Shown in pieces: positions 52,102 through 61,067 of a DNA stretch of 64,000 nucleotides; position 1 is the stretch's first letter; each line of letters starts with the position of its first letter. This DNA comes from Paenibacillus daejeonensis DSM 15491 (lineage in GTDB: Bacteria > Bacillota > Bacilli > Paenibacillales > Paenibacillaceae), in contig NZ_KB899679.1 of assembly GCF_000378385.1 (NCBI RefSeq), forward strand, positions 1 to 64,000. The letters run 5' to 3'. The position numbers and the translations under genes are program-made. The notes beneath the pieces were generated by a model. That model did no database searches, was not told the DNA's origin, and saw only the letters and a program-made list of their open reading frames with translations.

Positions 52102-54606
52102 ATGATGGACAAGCATAATCTGGTGATGTTTCCCGGAACAATGAAGCGGACAGGCCGTCTCAAATTGATGCTGGGGCGGGCAAAGGAATGGGCTGGCGGG
52201 AGACGCCTGCTGCAGCTGCTCGCGGCCAAGAAGTGGACCTTCCTCCTGATGGCTGTCGGCTTCCTGCTCGGGCGGGCGATGATTCTGGAGACGCTGACTC
52301 CCTTTGCGGTTGCTTACTTCGCGGTCATTTACTTTATGCGCAGGGATATGTACCGGGCCGTTGCCGTATCGCTGGTCGCCGGCAGCTTCTTCGCCATCAC
52401 CCCCGCCCCCGTCTGGATCGCGCTGGAGCTGGTTGTCTTCTTCCTCTTGGTCAAAGGGCTGGAAGCGTATGAGAAGGCGGAGCTATCCTATGCGCCCTTA
52501 CTGGTGTTCGTCTCGACATTGGTCGTGCGGCTCTTCCATGTTGTCATTGCGGAGACGCTGGGCTGGTATGAGCTCACCATGGTCGGTGTGGAGGCAGGCC
52601 TTGGCTTTGTCCTGACACTGGTCTTCGTCCAGGCCATCCCGGTGTTCACCATGACCAAGAAAACCGCATCGCTTAAGCATGAGGAGATCATATGTCTCAT
52701 GATTATGCTGGCCGCCATTATGACGGGGCTGGTCGGATGGTCCGTTAGCGGCATGTCTATTGAGCAAGTGATGTCACGGTATCTGCTGCTGCTGTTTGCT
52801 CTGGCTGGCGGTGCGCCGCTCGGGGCCTCGGTGGGCGTCGTGGTGGGTCTGATCCTCAGTCTGGCGAGTCTGCAATCGGTCGCCCAGATGAGTATTCTGG
52901 CTTTTGCGGGATTGCTGGCTGGTCTGTTGCGAGAAGGAGGCAAGGCGGCGGTGGCTTTTGGCATGCTGCTGGGCACCTCGATTCTCTCCATCTATATCGG
53001 GACGCAGGGCGATGTGATGGCCTCCACCTGGGCCTCCGTCACTGCGGCGATTCTCTTCATGCTTACGCCAAAAAGTATTACGCGAACGATCGCCCGCTAT
53101 GTACCGGGTACGCAGGAGCACGCCAAGTCGCAGCATGAGTATGCCAAGCGTGTCCGGGAGGTCACGGCCCAGCGTGTTACACAGTTCTCTGATGTCTTCC
53201 GGCAGCTGGCGCGCAGCTTTGGCCAATTCGGTCCGCAGGCAGAGACGACGGAGAACAAGCGCGAGGAGAAGGTCGGACACTTCATGAATGCTGTAGCGGA
53301 GAAAACATGTGCGAGCTGCCATCGGCGGGGCATGTGCTGGGACAGCAAGTTCTATCAGACCTATAAGGTCATGACTGACATGATGCAGACGATTGAGGAA
53401 AATAGACGTCCCGGCAACAAGGATATCCCTCGTGAATGGTCGGTGCATTGTGTACGTCCGCAACAGGTGCTCACGGTCATGAACCAGCAGTATGAGCTGT
53501 ATCAGCATGATCAGCATTACAAGCAGCAGATTCAGGAGTCCCGCCAGCTGGTCGCAGAGCAGCTTTCCGGTGTCTCGCAGGTGATGGAGGATTTGGCCAA
53601 GGAAATCCGGCGCGAAGGGCAGGAGCTACATTTGCAGGAAGAGCAGATCCGCGAAGCGCTGGAAGGGCTAGGCTTGTCTATTCATAGTGTAGATATTATC
53701 AGTCTGGAGGAGGGCAATGTGGAGATTGAAATTGGACACACCTTCGGTAAAGGTTATGACGAGTGCCGCAAAATTATTGCCCCGCTGCTCAGCGATATTC
53801 TGGGCGAACACATCGCGGTGAAGGCGGAGATTCCATCGGAGCAGCCTGGCAAGCCGGTATCCGTCCTGTTCGGCTCGGCGAAGGAATTCGAGATCGAGAC
53901 GGGCGTGGCAGGCGCAGCCAAGGGCGGCGACCTGCTCTCCGGTGACAGCTTCAGCACAGTCGAGCTGGGCAACGGCAAATTCGCCGTGGCGATTAGCGAC
54001 GGGATGGGCAACGGCGAACGGGCGCGCATGGAGAGCAGCACGGCGCTAACGATTCTGCAGCAGCTGCTGCAGTCGGGTATGGATGAGAAGCTGGCCATCA
54101 AATCGGTCAATTCCGTACTGCTGCTGAGGTCATCGGATGAAGTGTTCGCGACGGTGGATGTAGCCTTAATAGATATGTATACAGCGAGGACCACTTTTAT
54201 GAAAATTGGTTCGACGCCAACCTTTATTAAACGTGGACAGGATGTAATCGTCGTCTCGGCTAACAACCTGCCGGTGGGCATTCTGCAGGATATTGAGGTC
54301 GATCTGATTCGTGTTCAGCTGCAGCCGGGCGATACGCTCATTATGATGACGGATGGCATCTATGATGCGCCGGGTCATGCGGTCAATAAGGAGATGTGGA
54401 TGAAGCGAATCATCCAGGAGATCAAGGTGGAGGAGCCGCAGGAGATTGCCGACAGTCTGCTGGAGACCGTGGTCCGTTACCACGAAGGCGATATAATCGA
54501 CGATATGACCGTTGTGGTGGCCCGCGTCGCCAAGCATCAGCCGGAGTGGGCAACCTTCCGCTGGCCCGGCGTCTCACGCATGGAGCGCCCACGTACAGTG
54601 AGCTAG
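52102..54606 (+). CDS. spoIIE: Stage II sporulation protein E, PP2C phosphatase
   Basis: An 834-residue membrane phosphatase. The N-terminal third holds about ten membrane segments (residues about 45-335), then a central oligomerisation region (about 340-600) with CASCHRRGMCWD cysteines, and a C-terminal PP2C domain (about 600-825) with SDGMGNGERARMES, including metal ligand Asp633, and MTDGIYDA. SpoIIE dephosphorylates SpoIIAA and thereby activates sigma-F, and also interacts with FtsZ at the polar septum. The ATG is at 52102; the ribosome binding site is weak. Confidence 0.96.
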   Translation: MMDKHNLVMFPGTMKRTGRLKLMLGRAKEWAGGRRLLQLLAAKKWTFLLMAVGFLLGRAMILETLTPFAVAYFAVIYFMRRDMYRAVAVSLVAGSFFAITPAPVWIALELVVFFLLVKGLEAYEKAELSYAPLLVFVSTLVVRLFHVVIAETLGWYELTMVGVEAGLGFVLTLVFVQAIPVFTMTKKTASLKHEEIICLMIMLAAIMTGLVGWSVSGMSIEQVMSRYLLLLFALAGGAPLGASVGVVVGLILSLASLQSVAQMSILAFAGLLAGLLREGGKAAVAFGMLLGTSILSIYIGTQGDVMASTWASVTAAILFMLTPKSITRTIARYVPGTQEHAKSQHEYAKRVREVTAQRVTQFSDVFRQLARSFGQFGPQAETTENKREEKVGHFMNAVAEKTCASCHRRGMCWDSKFYQTYKVMTDMMQTIEENRRPGNKDIPREWSVHCVRPQQVLTVMNQQYELYQHDQHYKQQIQESRQLVAEQLSGVSQVMEDLAKEIRREGQELHLQEEQIREALEGLGLSIHSVDIISLEEGNVEIEIGHTFGKGYDECRKIIAPLLSDILGEHIAVKAEIPSEQPGKPVSVLFGSAKEFEIETGVAGAAKGGDLLSGDSFSTVELGNGKFAVAISDGMGNGERARMESSTALTILQQLLQSGMDEKLAIKSVNSVLLLRSSDEVFATVDVALIDMYTARTTFMKIGSTPTFIKRGQDVIVVSANNLPVGILQDIEVDLIRVQLQPGDTLIMMTDGIYDAPGHAVNKEMWMKRIIQEIKVEEPQEIADSLLETVVRYHEGDIIDDMTVVVARVAKHQPEWATFRWPGVSRMERPRTVS

Positions 54607-54640
54607 GTGGGGGGTTATAAGAGGCTGAACTCAAAGGGAA

Positions 54641-54780
54641 CCTACGGTCACGGATCGATCTTCCGATCGCTGTTGTCCCCAGATTTCTTGATTTGTTAAC
54701 CGCTTTAGCGGTTGAAATCCGGGGACAAAGGCGAACGCTCCGCTTCTCCAGATTCGATTCCGTGCCTCTTCGGCCTTATT
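54641..54780 (-). repeat. Structured element, core family, copy B
   Basis: About 96 percent identical to copy A. The six clear differences between A and B fall mostly in predicted loops or bulges (for example A/C in the CGATC tetraloop and C/T at the centre of the AACCGCT hairpin), while the stems are kept. It lies after spoIIE, as copy A lies after spoVG. Confidence 0.82.
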
Positions 54781-54977
54781 TAGGACAGCCTAATATAAAA
54801 TGTGATGTAGAGAGATGGGGGAAATGGCGATACGCTAATGGGCGATCGCAGCGGAAGAAAGACACGAGAACAGGTAGATGGGCCGGAAAGCAGTCTGCAG
54901 CGGCGAAGTACAAAGTGGTTTAAAACAGGCAGATGGGGTCTGGAAGGCAGTCTACAGCGGATGATTCATCAGGATGT

Positions 54978-55017
54978 AAAAAGAGACGGTTTCCCTCACG
55001 CGGAAACCGTCTCTTTT
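54978..55017. terminator. Bidirectional terminator between convergent genes
   Basis: AAAAGAGACGGTTTCC / GGAAACCGTCTCTTTT, a perfect 16-bp stem with a 7-nt loop and A/T ends, serves both spoIIE and the minus-strand gene. Confidence 0.9.
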
Positions 55018-55045
55018 GTGCTGCATGTCATCCATCAAGTAGCAT

Positions 55046-57085
55046 TCAGGCTGCGTCTTCCTCCATCTTACTGAGTACCAGGTGCTGTGTTGTCGGATTC
55101 CAGCTAACCGTGCGACCGAGCGCTTCAGCGAGGAACCGGACTGGCACCATTGTGCGCCCATTGATGATAATCGGAGTTGCTTGCAGCGTGAAGGCCTGCC
55201 CCGCCACAGTCGCCGACAGTTGGTCAATTGCGACAATCACCGCCGTGTCGTCAAATGTTGCGGTCGTTGTTCTCGAGGCGCTATCCCAGGCAAGACTGCC
55301 ACCCAGGGCAGTAACCACGGTCCGCAATGGGACGTAGAGCTGGCCCTCCCTGATTAATGGCTGCTGCTCTGCGAAGGACAGGCGCTGCCCATCCAGTGTC
55401 ACTTGAATGCCGTCACCGGCCGAACTGGAGGAGTCTCCTTCGGATCCAGATTCCTCGGTCGCTTCAACCGGTGCACCGGAGGATTCGCTGCCCTGCGGCA
55501 GGTCAATGACCTCCAGTCCGAGCTGTTCTTGCAGATTGGCCAGACGATTCAGCGCAAAGGTCACCAGCGAGCCTGCTGTCATCAGACCACCGCCACCCAT
55601 GCCGCCCCCCGGCCATCCATTGTCCTCGGCGCCGCCTTCACCTGGAGCCATCCCGTCCCATGGACGTTCACCAGGACGTGAGCCAGAGCCCTCCGCCGAA
55701 CCGAAGCCTTGCGGGAGCCCGCCTTCCCAGCCTTCAGGGGGTGTCATCCCCTCAAAATCACCGGGAGGCGTCCAATTTTCCATGCCTTCGGGCGGCGTCA
55801 TGCCGAGTCCACCGCCGAACATTCCCATTCCGCTCACTTGCTCATCTGGATCATAGACAAGGTTCGATTCGAACTGCTCCACCGTATAGAAGGCTGTAGG
55901 GTCCGCTGTCACGGAAGGCCGAATCAAGTCCGCCAGCTCCGCCACGCGATCTTCGATACCGGCGAGGTACGAGACCAGCTCACTCACATATGACAGGTAC
56001 TTTGTTTTGTATTCCGGCACCTGCAGCAGGTTGTTGATCAACGGCACCCGCGCCATATCAATACCCAATACGGGCTCATCGACAGGTACAGTTACAGCTG
56101 TCACACTCGTCTGTGAAGTGCCGCCGCCTGCACGGCCGCCTCCCCCCATAAAGCCGTTAAAGGACATATTAAAGTCCCAGGGCACGACCGAGAAGAGGCC
56201 GTCGGCATCACTGTACAGCATGAAGTTATGCCCCATCGAGCCGTTGTAGCTGTCGTAGTTGCCGAGCACCATGTTGGCTGCAATGTATTGCAGTGCGGAG
56301 TCTACATGTAACACGGATTCAATATCGCCCTGTTCTCCGTCCGGCATGGAATTCAACGTCTCGATGAATTGACGGAGCAGCGCCTTGTCCGGATCGGAGC
56401 CGAGGTCCTCGGTGAGCGTCTCGTACGCGCCATCCTCTTCATATAACAATGTCGTTCCCTGCTCTGCCTCGTACAGCACACCCTCCTTGTAATCTTCACC
56501 GTAATTGCGCAGCAAGTAACTATCATCGACCGACTCGACACCGGTGTAGAATCCGAATAGCTCACCGTTTATGTACAGGTTGGCAAAAACGGTTTGCGGC
56601 GCATCCATACCCAGCAGGCGGAGTGCTTCATAATGCAGGTATTCGCGCAGGTAAGAGGGGTCCGAATAGTTGTTGTTAAGCACCATTTTGTCCAAGCCTA
56701 GCAGAGTTTGCGACTTGTCGAACTTGTCGAATTTTAGCCGAAAGCTGTAGCGGTCTGAATCGTCCATGCTAGCCACTGCACGAAGGGTAGAATTGCCCTT
56801 GGTGGAGAAGCCGACATTGTCCAGCACATGACCGTCCACCTCGACGGTTACGGATTTGTAGTCCTTCTCCAGCGGACTGGCCAGGATGCTCTCCCAATCT
56901 TCATCCGCAATCGTTACGTTCACATCGATGATGCGGTCGCCAGTGAATAACGTTTCATAGGCCTGCGGGACGCCAGCATCTGCAGCATAGGCTTGTGGAG
57001 CGATGCCGACCGTTCCCAGCGGTGTGACAGCCAGCACCACCGCGAGGGCGCCGGTTGCGAATGTCTTGGCCAAACTAGTCTTCAT
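55046..57085 (-). CDS. Secreted CotH-family kinase-like protein with C-terminal stalk domain
   Basis: A 679-residue exported protein. Signal peptide (about 1-35), CotH domain (about 50-400) with GNSTLR, YSFRLKFDKFD, GLDKMVLNNNY, NLYINGELFGFY, NYDSYNG-HNFMLY (276-291) and PWDFN (302-306, likely metal-binding Asp304). A Pro/Gly/Met-rich linker (about 420-510) has repeats around MTPPEG. A copper-amine-oxidase-N/stalk domain (about 560-672; LYVPLRTV, MVPVRFLAEALG) ends it. Spore CotH proteins are protein kinases; this one is secreted and may be wall-bound. GAGGAGG precedes the ATG. Confidence 0.87.
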   Translation of the reverse strand: MKTSLAKTFATGALAVVLAVTPLGTVGIAPQAYAADAGVPQAYETLFTGDRIIDVNVTIADEDWESILASPLEKDYKSVTVEVDGHVLDNVGFSTKGNSTLRAVASMDDSDRYSFRLKFDKFDKSQTLLGLDKMVLNNNYSDPSYLREYLHYEALRLLGMDAPQTVFANLYINGELFGFYTGVESVDDSYLLRNYGEDYKEGVLYEAEQGTTLLYEEDGAYETLTEDLGSDPDKALLRQFIETLNSMPDGEQGDIESVLHVDSALQYIAANMVLGNYDSYNGSMGHNFMLYSDADGLFSVVPWDFNMSFNGFMGGGGRAGGGTSQTSVTAVTVPVDEPVLGIDMARVPLINNLLQVPEYKTKYLSYVSELVSYLAGIEDRVAELADLIRPSVTADPTAFYTVEQFESNLVYDPDEQVSGMGMFGGGLGMTPPEGMENWTPPGDFEGMTPPEGWEGGLPQGFGSAEGSGSRPGERPWDGMAPGEGGAEDNGWPGGGMGGGGLMTAGSLVTFALNRLANLQEQLGLEVIDLPQGSESSGAPVEATEESGSEGDSSSSAGDGIQVTLDGQRLSFAEQQPLIREGQLYVPLRTVVTALGGSLAWDSASRTTTATFDDTAVIVAIDQLSATVAGQAFTLQATPIIINGRTMVPVRFLAEALGRTVSWNPTTQHLVLSKMEEDAA

Positions 57086-57269
57086 AATTGTTGTCGCCTC
57101 CTCGTGATTTGTTGTTCAACTCCATGGTAGGCAACGAACCTTAAACAAAACTTAACATCGTTGGCCATCGTTCCCTCCCGTCTCTCAAATGCGATTAAAG
57201 CCTTTCAAAAACGGGCATGCTGATAGATAGAGTTATATAAGGTGAATTCAAGCAATGGAGGCGGAAGCG

Positions 57270-57995
57270 ATGAGACAAATCCTGTTGATAACGGATGGCT
57301 GCTCCAATGTTGGGGTCAGTCCGGTCGTGGCAGCTGCGCATGCCCAATCCGAAGGGATTACGGTCAATGTGGTTGGCGTGCTGGACCAGGAGGAGGCAGT
57401 CGATTACGGAGCACCGGAGATACACGAGATCGCGCGTGCCGGTGGCGGATTAAGTCGGATGGTGGCGATGCGTGAGCTGGCGAGAACCGTGCAGATGATG
57501 ACCCGCAAAACGGTGATGCATACCATTCAGAGCGCGGTCCACAAAGAACTGCAGCAGGTGTTCGGCGCGACCTCCCTGGAGGAGCTCTCACCCGACAAGC
57601 GAGGTGAAGTCGTGCGTGTCATTGATGAACTCGGTGAAACATCGCCTCTGGAGGTGGCATTGCTCATTGACACCAGCGCGAGCATGAAACCAAAGATGAA
57701 AGCGGTGGAGGAAGCGATCCATGATCTCATGCTCAGCTTGCAAGCCAGGCAGGGCAAGAGCCGGATTAGCGTGTTCCGGTTCCCCGGCTCCCGCCACGGC
57801 GCGGAGTGCGCTCAGGTCCTGGAGTGGACCGACAGCGCAGCAGGTTTGCCCAGCCTGTTCGCCAAGATTACCATGCAGGGGACGACGCCGACAGGGCCTG
57901 CGCTTATGCATGTGATTGATTTTTACCGCCAGGACAAGTATGGTAGAGACAATAGAGAGGAAACGGATGGGATGAGGAGTGGCAACGTCGGTTGA
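57270..57995 (+). CDS. yabS: VWA-domain protein YabS
   Basis: A 241-residue protein. LLITDGCSNVG near the start and a von Willebrand A domain (about residues 130-235) with the MIDAS motif in LLIDTSASM. B. subtilis yabS is a sporulation-phase gene of unknown function next to yabT. The start is the ATG at 57270 after GGAGGCGG; the ATG at 57255 overlaps that site. The 3' end overlaps the kinase gene by 17 bp, so they are coupled. Confidence 0.88.
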   Translation: MRQILLITDGCSNVGVSPVVAAAHAQSEGITVNVVGVLDQEEAVDYGAPEIHEIARAGGGLSRMVAMRELARTVQMMTRKTVMHTIQSAVHKELQQVFGATSLEELSPDKRGEVVRVIDELGETSPLEVALLIDTSASMKPKMKAVEEAIHDLMLSLQARQGKSRISVFRFPGSRHGAECAQVLEWTDSAAGLPSLFAKITMQGTTPTGPALMHVIDFYRQDKYGRDNREETDGMRSGNVG

Positions 57996-58899
57996 GCCGA
58001 GGCTGGCCCCGGGCACGGTCATTGCAGGCAAATGGAATCAAAACCGCTATCGCATCGAACGGCTGCTGGGCGAAGGGGCCAACGGGCGGGTCTACTTGGT
58101 GGAACGGGAGCGGGTCTTGTACGCCTTTAAGGTAGGGGCGGATGCTGTTGATCTTCAATCCGAGGTGAATGTCCTGAAGTCTCTGGCACAGCGGCAGCGC
58201 GGCGAGGAGGCCTTCCTCGTCGATGTGGACGACTACAAGGGGACAGACGGCCGCGAGCACCCCTTCTATGTCATGCGCTACGTGCGCGGGTCCTCGCTCT
58301 CGGACTATCTGAACCGCGAGGGGGCGGACTGGTTTCCCCTTGTGGGCTTTCATTTGTTGAACAAGCTGGCCGGCTTGCACGGGTCCGGCTGGGTATTCGG
58401 CGATCTCAAGCTGGAGAATGTACTGGTGGGGGATTATGGGCGTGCCCAACTGGTGGACTACGGCGGAGTTAGTGAAATCGGCAAAAGCGTGCGGCAGTTT
58501 ACCGAAATCTATGACCGTGGCTATTGGTCGGCAGGGTCGCGATCGGCTGATCCACAATACGACCTGTTCTCGTATGCGGTGCTGTGTGTGCAGCTGTTTG
58601 AAGGCAAAAGGCTAGCCGAGCTGACGCGGACGCTGCTGCCGCAGAACCGGGTGCCGGAGGAATTAATGAAGCTGATCCAAGGGAATCCTGCTCTAAAGCC
58701 CTTTGCGGGTTGGCTCCGCAAGGCGCTCCAAGGCAGTCATACAGACAGTAGAGAGGCGGCCGCTGCCTGGCAGCGCCTCGCCCACCGGCCTGGAAAACGC
58801 CGCCGTACCCGTACGCCGCGGTGGATGCGACGGTTGCTGCTGGGATCAGCGTTGCTTTTTGCCGCATCGATGATTTGGCTGATTCGGACGGGCTTGTAA
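57979..58899 (+). CDS. yabT: YabT-like serine/threonine protein kinase
   Basis: A 306-residue Hanks-type kinase anchored by one C-terminal membrane segment (about 287-303). Glycine loop GEGANGRV (31-38), Lys51 (AFK), Asp142, Lys144 and Asn147 in GDLKLEN, and DYG (160-162) in place of DFG are present. The His and Arg of the usual HRD motif are replaced by Phe-Gly, so it is a non-RD kinase. B. subtilis YabT is a forespore kinase that binds DNA and phosphorylates RecA. The start is GTG at 57979. Confidence 0.88.
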   Translation: MATSVEPRLAPGTVIAGKWNQNRYRIERLLGEGANGRVYLVERERVLYAFKVGADAVDLQSEVNVLKSLAQRQRGEEAFLVDVDDYKGTDGREHPFYVMRYVRGSSLSDYLNREGADWFPLVGFHLLNKLAGLHGSGWVFGDLKLENVLVGDYGRAQLVDYGGVSEIGKSVRQFTEIYDRGYWSAGSRSADPQYDLFSYAVLCVQLFEGKRLAELTRTLLPQNRVPEELMKLIQGNPALKPFAGWLRKALQGSHTDSREAAAAWQRLAHRPGKRRRTRTPRWMRRLLLGSALLFAASMIWLIRTGL

Positions 58900-58938
58900 T
58901 CGGGTATTAACTACGAAGTAGCAGTGGGGGATAGGCAG

Positions 58939-60354
58939 ATGAACCAATTACTCAATGAGATTTCAGCTACCGCCGCCCGGGAGGGGCTATGGCGCGCCGG
59001 CGAGCGCATTCTGGTTGCCGTATCTGGCGGCCCGGACTCGGTCGCCTTGCTGCATATTCTCTCTCAGTTGGCGGAGCGTGAGCGGTTCCTGCTGACGGCT
59101 GCCCACATCCATCACGGCTTGCGACAGGCTTCGGATCAGGAGGCGGAGGCAGTTCAACAGCTCTGTCAATCGCTCTCGATAGCCTGCGAGTATGAACGCC
59201 TGGATGTACCTGCTCACAAGCAACGCTCCGGCCTCAGCACACAGCTCGCCGCCCGCGAGCTCAGGTACCGCTTCCTGCATGAAACAGCGGAGCGAATCGG
59301 CGCCAGCCGGATCGCATTGGGTCATCATGCCGACGATCAGGCGGAGACCGTACTGATGCGCGTGCTGCGGGGAACGGGTCTTAGTGGACTGGCGGGTATG
59401 AAAATGCGGCGCAGTGATCATGGCGTCGAGTTGATCCGGCCATTGCTGGCGATGCCCAAGTCCAAGCTCATCGAATATTGCGAAGTTCAGGGACTGATAT
59501 ACAGCGAGGACGCCAGCAACACAGACAGGCATTATCTGCGCAATGCGTTGCGTCTGGATGTGATGCCTCAGCTTCAGACTTATAATCCGGAGCTGCGAGA
59601 GGCGCTATGCCGGCTGGGAGAGATGGCATCGCAGGAAGATGATCTGCTCCAGAGCCAGACAGAGCAATGTTACAAGCGCCTCGTGCGTCCCGAGAAAGAC
59701 GGTTTGTCCATGGATAGGCAGGACTTGCTGGGTCTGCATGTCGCTTTACAAAGGAGATTGATTAAACTAATATTATACTATCTGTCCCCCGAACGGGATT
59801 CCACCTCTTATGAACGAGTGGAAGCCATGCGAATGGCTGTAGCCGATGAATCACAGACGACCTGGCGCACGGATGCAGGCGATGGCATTCGCTTTGCGCG
59901 CGAATATGAACGGCTGCATTGGCTGCGCAGCAACTTACATATGGCAAGCGAAGTACCGAAGTACCAATACGAAGTGTCCGCGCACGCGCGCGAGCTCATC
60001 ATTCGCGAGACGGATCCGCCGATGGTGTTCTCGTTCCATTCTGCGGATGCGGGCAGCAGCAAGCCGGCGAACCGATACGAAGCGGTATTCGACGTGCAGG
60101 CGCTGCACTTTCCCCTGACGATCCGTAACAGGCGTCCGGGCGATCGTATGGCGGTCCTGGGACTAGAAGGGACCAAAAAAGTGCAAGATATGTTCGTTGA
60201 TGACAAAATCCCGCCCTCTCAGCGCGGCACGCTGCCGATTGTCTGCGATGCGGACGGGAAGCTGCTATGGATTCCGGGAATTCGGCGATCCTCGCATGCC
60301 CTTGCCGGGCTCCCCGGAGGGGCTGAATTGCGCATCCGAGTGCAGTTCGCTTGA
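58939..60354 (+). CDS. tilS: tRNA(Ile)-lysidine synthase
   Basis: A 471-residue N-type ATP pyrophosphatase that makes lysidine at C34 of tRNA(Ile). The P-loop SGGPDS is at residues 29-34, followed by AAHIHHGLR and GHHADDQAETVLMR. The C-terminal TilS domain (about 390-470) contains the RPGDRM motif. The ATG at 58939 follows GGGGGATAGG; the GTG at 58924 is less likely. The order tilS-hpt-ftsH is conserved. Confidence 0.95.
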   Translation: MNQLLNEISATAAREGLWRAGERILVAVSGGPDSVALLHILSQLAERERFLLTAAHIHHGLRQASDQEAEAVQQLCQSLSIACEYERLDVPAHKQRSGLSTQLAARELRYRFLHETAERIGASRIALGHHADDQAETVLMRVLRGTGLSGLAGMKMRRSDHGVELIRPLLAMPKSKLIEYCEVQGLIYSEDASNTDRHYLRNALRLDVMPQLQTYNPELREALCRLGEMASQEDDLLQSQTEQCYKRLVRPEKDGLSMDRQDLLGLHVALQRRLIKLILYYLSPERDSTSYERVEAMRMAVADESQTTWRTDAGDGIRFAREYERLHWLRSNLHMASEVPKYQYEVSAHARELIIRETDPPMVFSFHSADAGSSKPANRYEAVFDVQALHFPLTIRNRRPGDRMAVLGLEGTKKVQDMFVDDKIPPSQRGTLPIVCDADGKLLWIPGIRRSSHALAGLPGGAELRIRVQFA

Positions 60355-60412
60355 TCGAGCATGGGAGCACTTATATAATCATAAGTATAGCTAACAAGTG
60401 GGAGGTCCCGTT

Positions 60413-60955
60413 TTGCTTAATGACATTCAAGAAATTCTGTTTGATGCCGACCAGATTCAGCAGCGCGTACGAGAGCTGGCTGAAGAGGTCAACCGTGATT
60501 TCGAAGGGCGCAATCCCCTCGTCATCTGTGTTTTGAAAGGCGCGTTTATCTTTATGGCGGATCTGGTGAAGAATATCCATATCCCGCTGGAGCTCGACTT
60601 CATGGCGGTATCCAGCTATGGCCAGTCCACCAAGTCGTCGGGCGTCGTGAAGATCATCAAGGATCTCGACGTACCGGTTGAAGGCCGTGATGTATTGATC
60701 GTTGAGGATATCATCGACAGCGGCTTGACGCTCAGCTATTTGATCGATGTACTGGAACGCCGCAATGCCAAGTCTGTCCATGTCGTGACGCTATTTGACA
60801 AGCCTGCGCGCCGTACGGTGGGGCTGGAAGCGGACTACACGGGGTTCAAGCTGCCGGACGAATTCATCGTTGGGTATGGACTGGACTATGCCGAGAAATA
60901 CCGCAATCTTCCTTTTATCGGTGTGCTGCGCTCTGAGATCTACGCCAAGGAATAA
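60413..60955 (+). CDS. hpt: Hypoxanthine-guanine phosphoribosyltransferase
   Basis: A 180-residue purine salvage enzyme. VLKGAFIFMADL, the DFMAVSSYG loop, and the PRPP-binding VEDIIDSGLTL (about 97-107) are present, with GYGLDYAEKYRNLPFIGVL near the C-terminus. The start is probably TTG at 60413, spaced correctly after GGGAGGT; the frame opens with a GTG at 60398 that overlaps this site. Confidence 0.95.
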   Translation: MLNDIQEILFDADQIQQRVRELAEEVNRDFEGRNPLVICVLKGAFIFMADLVKNIHIPLELDFMAVSSYGQSTKSSGVVKIIKDLDVPVEGRDVLIVEDIIDSGLTLSYLIDVLERRNAKSVHVVTLFDKPARRTVGLEADYTGFKLPDEFIVGYGLDYAEKYRNLPFIGVLRSEIYAKE

Positions 60956-61067
60956 TAAGCCCGATCGGGTTGTCCCCATACCTGTCCTTCCCCGTCTGGG
61001 TGGTTCTATTGTGGTGGAAAGACCTGCTATGGTAAAATATTTAAAGCGTCTTGAGAGGAGGTAGGGG

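Larger units (their letters stand above)
54607..55045. other. Intergenic region between spoIIE and the CotH-like gene
   Basis: About 440 bp: structured element B (54641-54780), about 200 bp without features, and a bidirectional terminator (54978-55017). Open frames here are short and unsupported. Confidence 0.75.
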
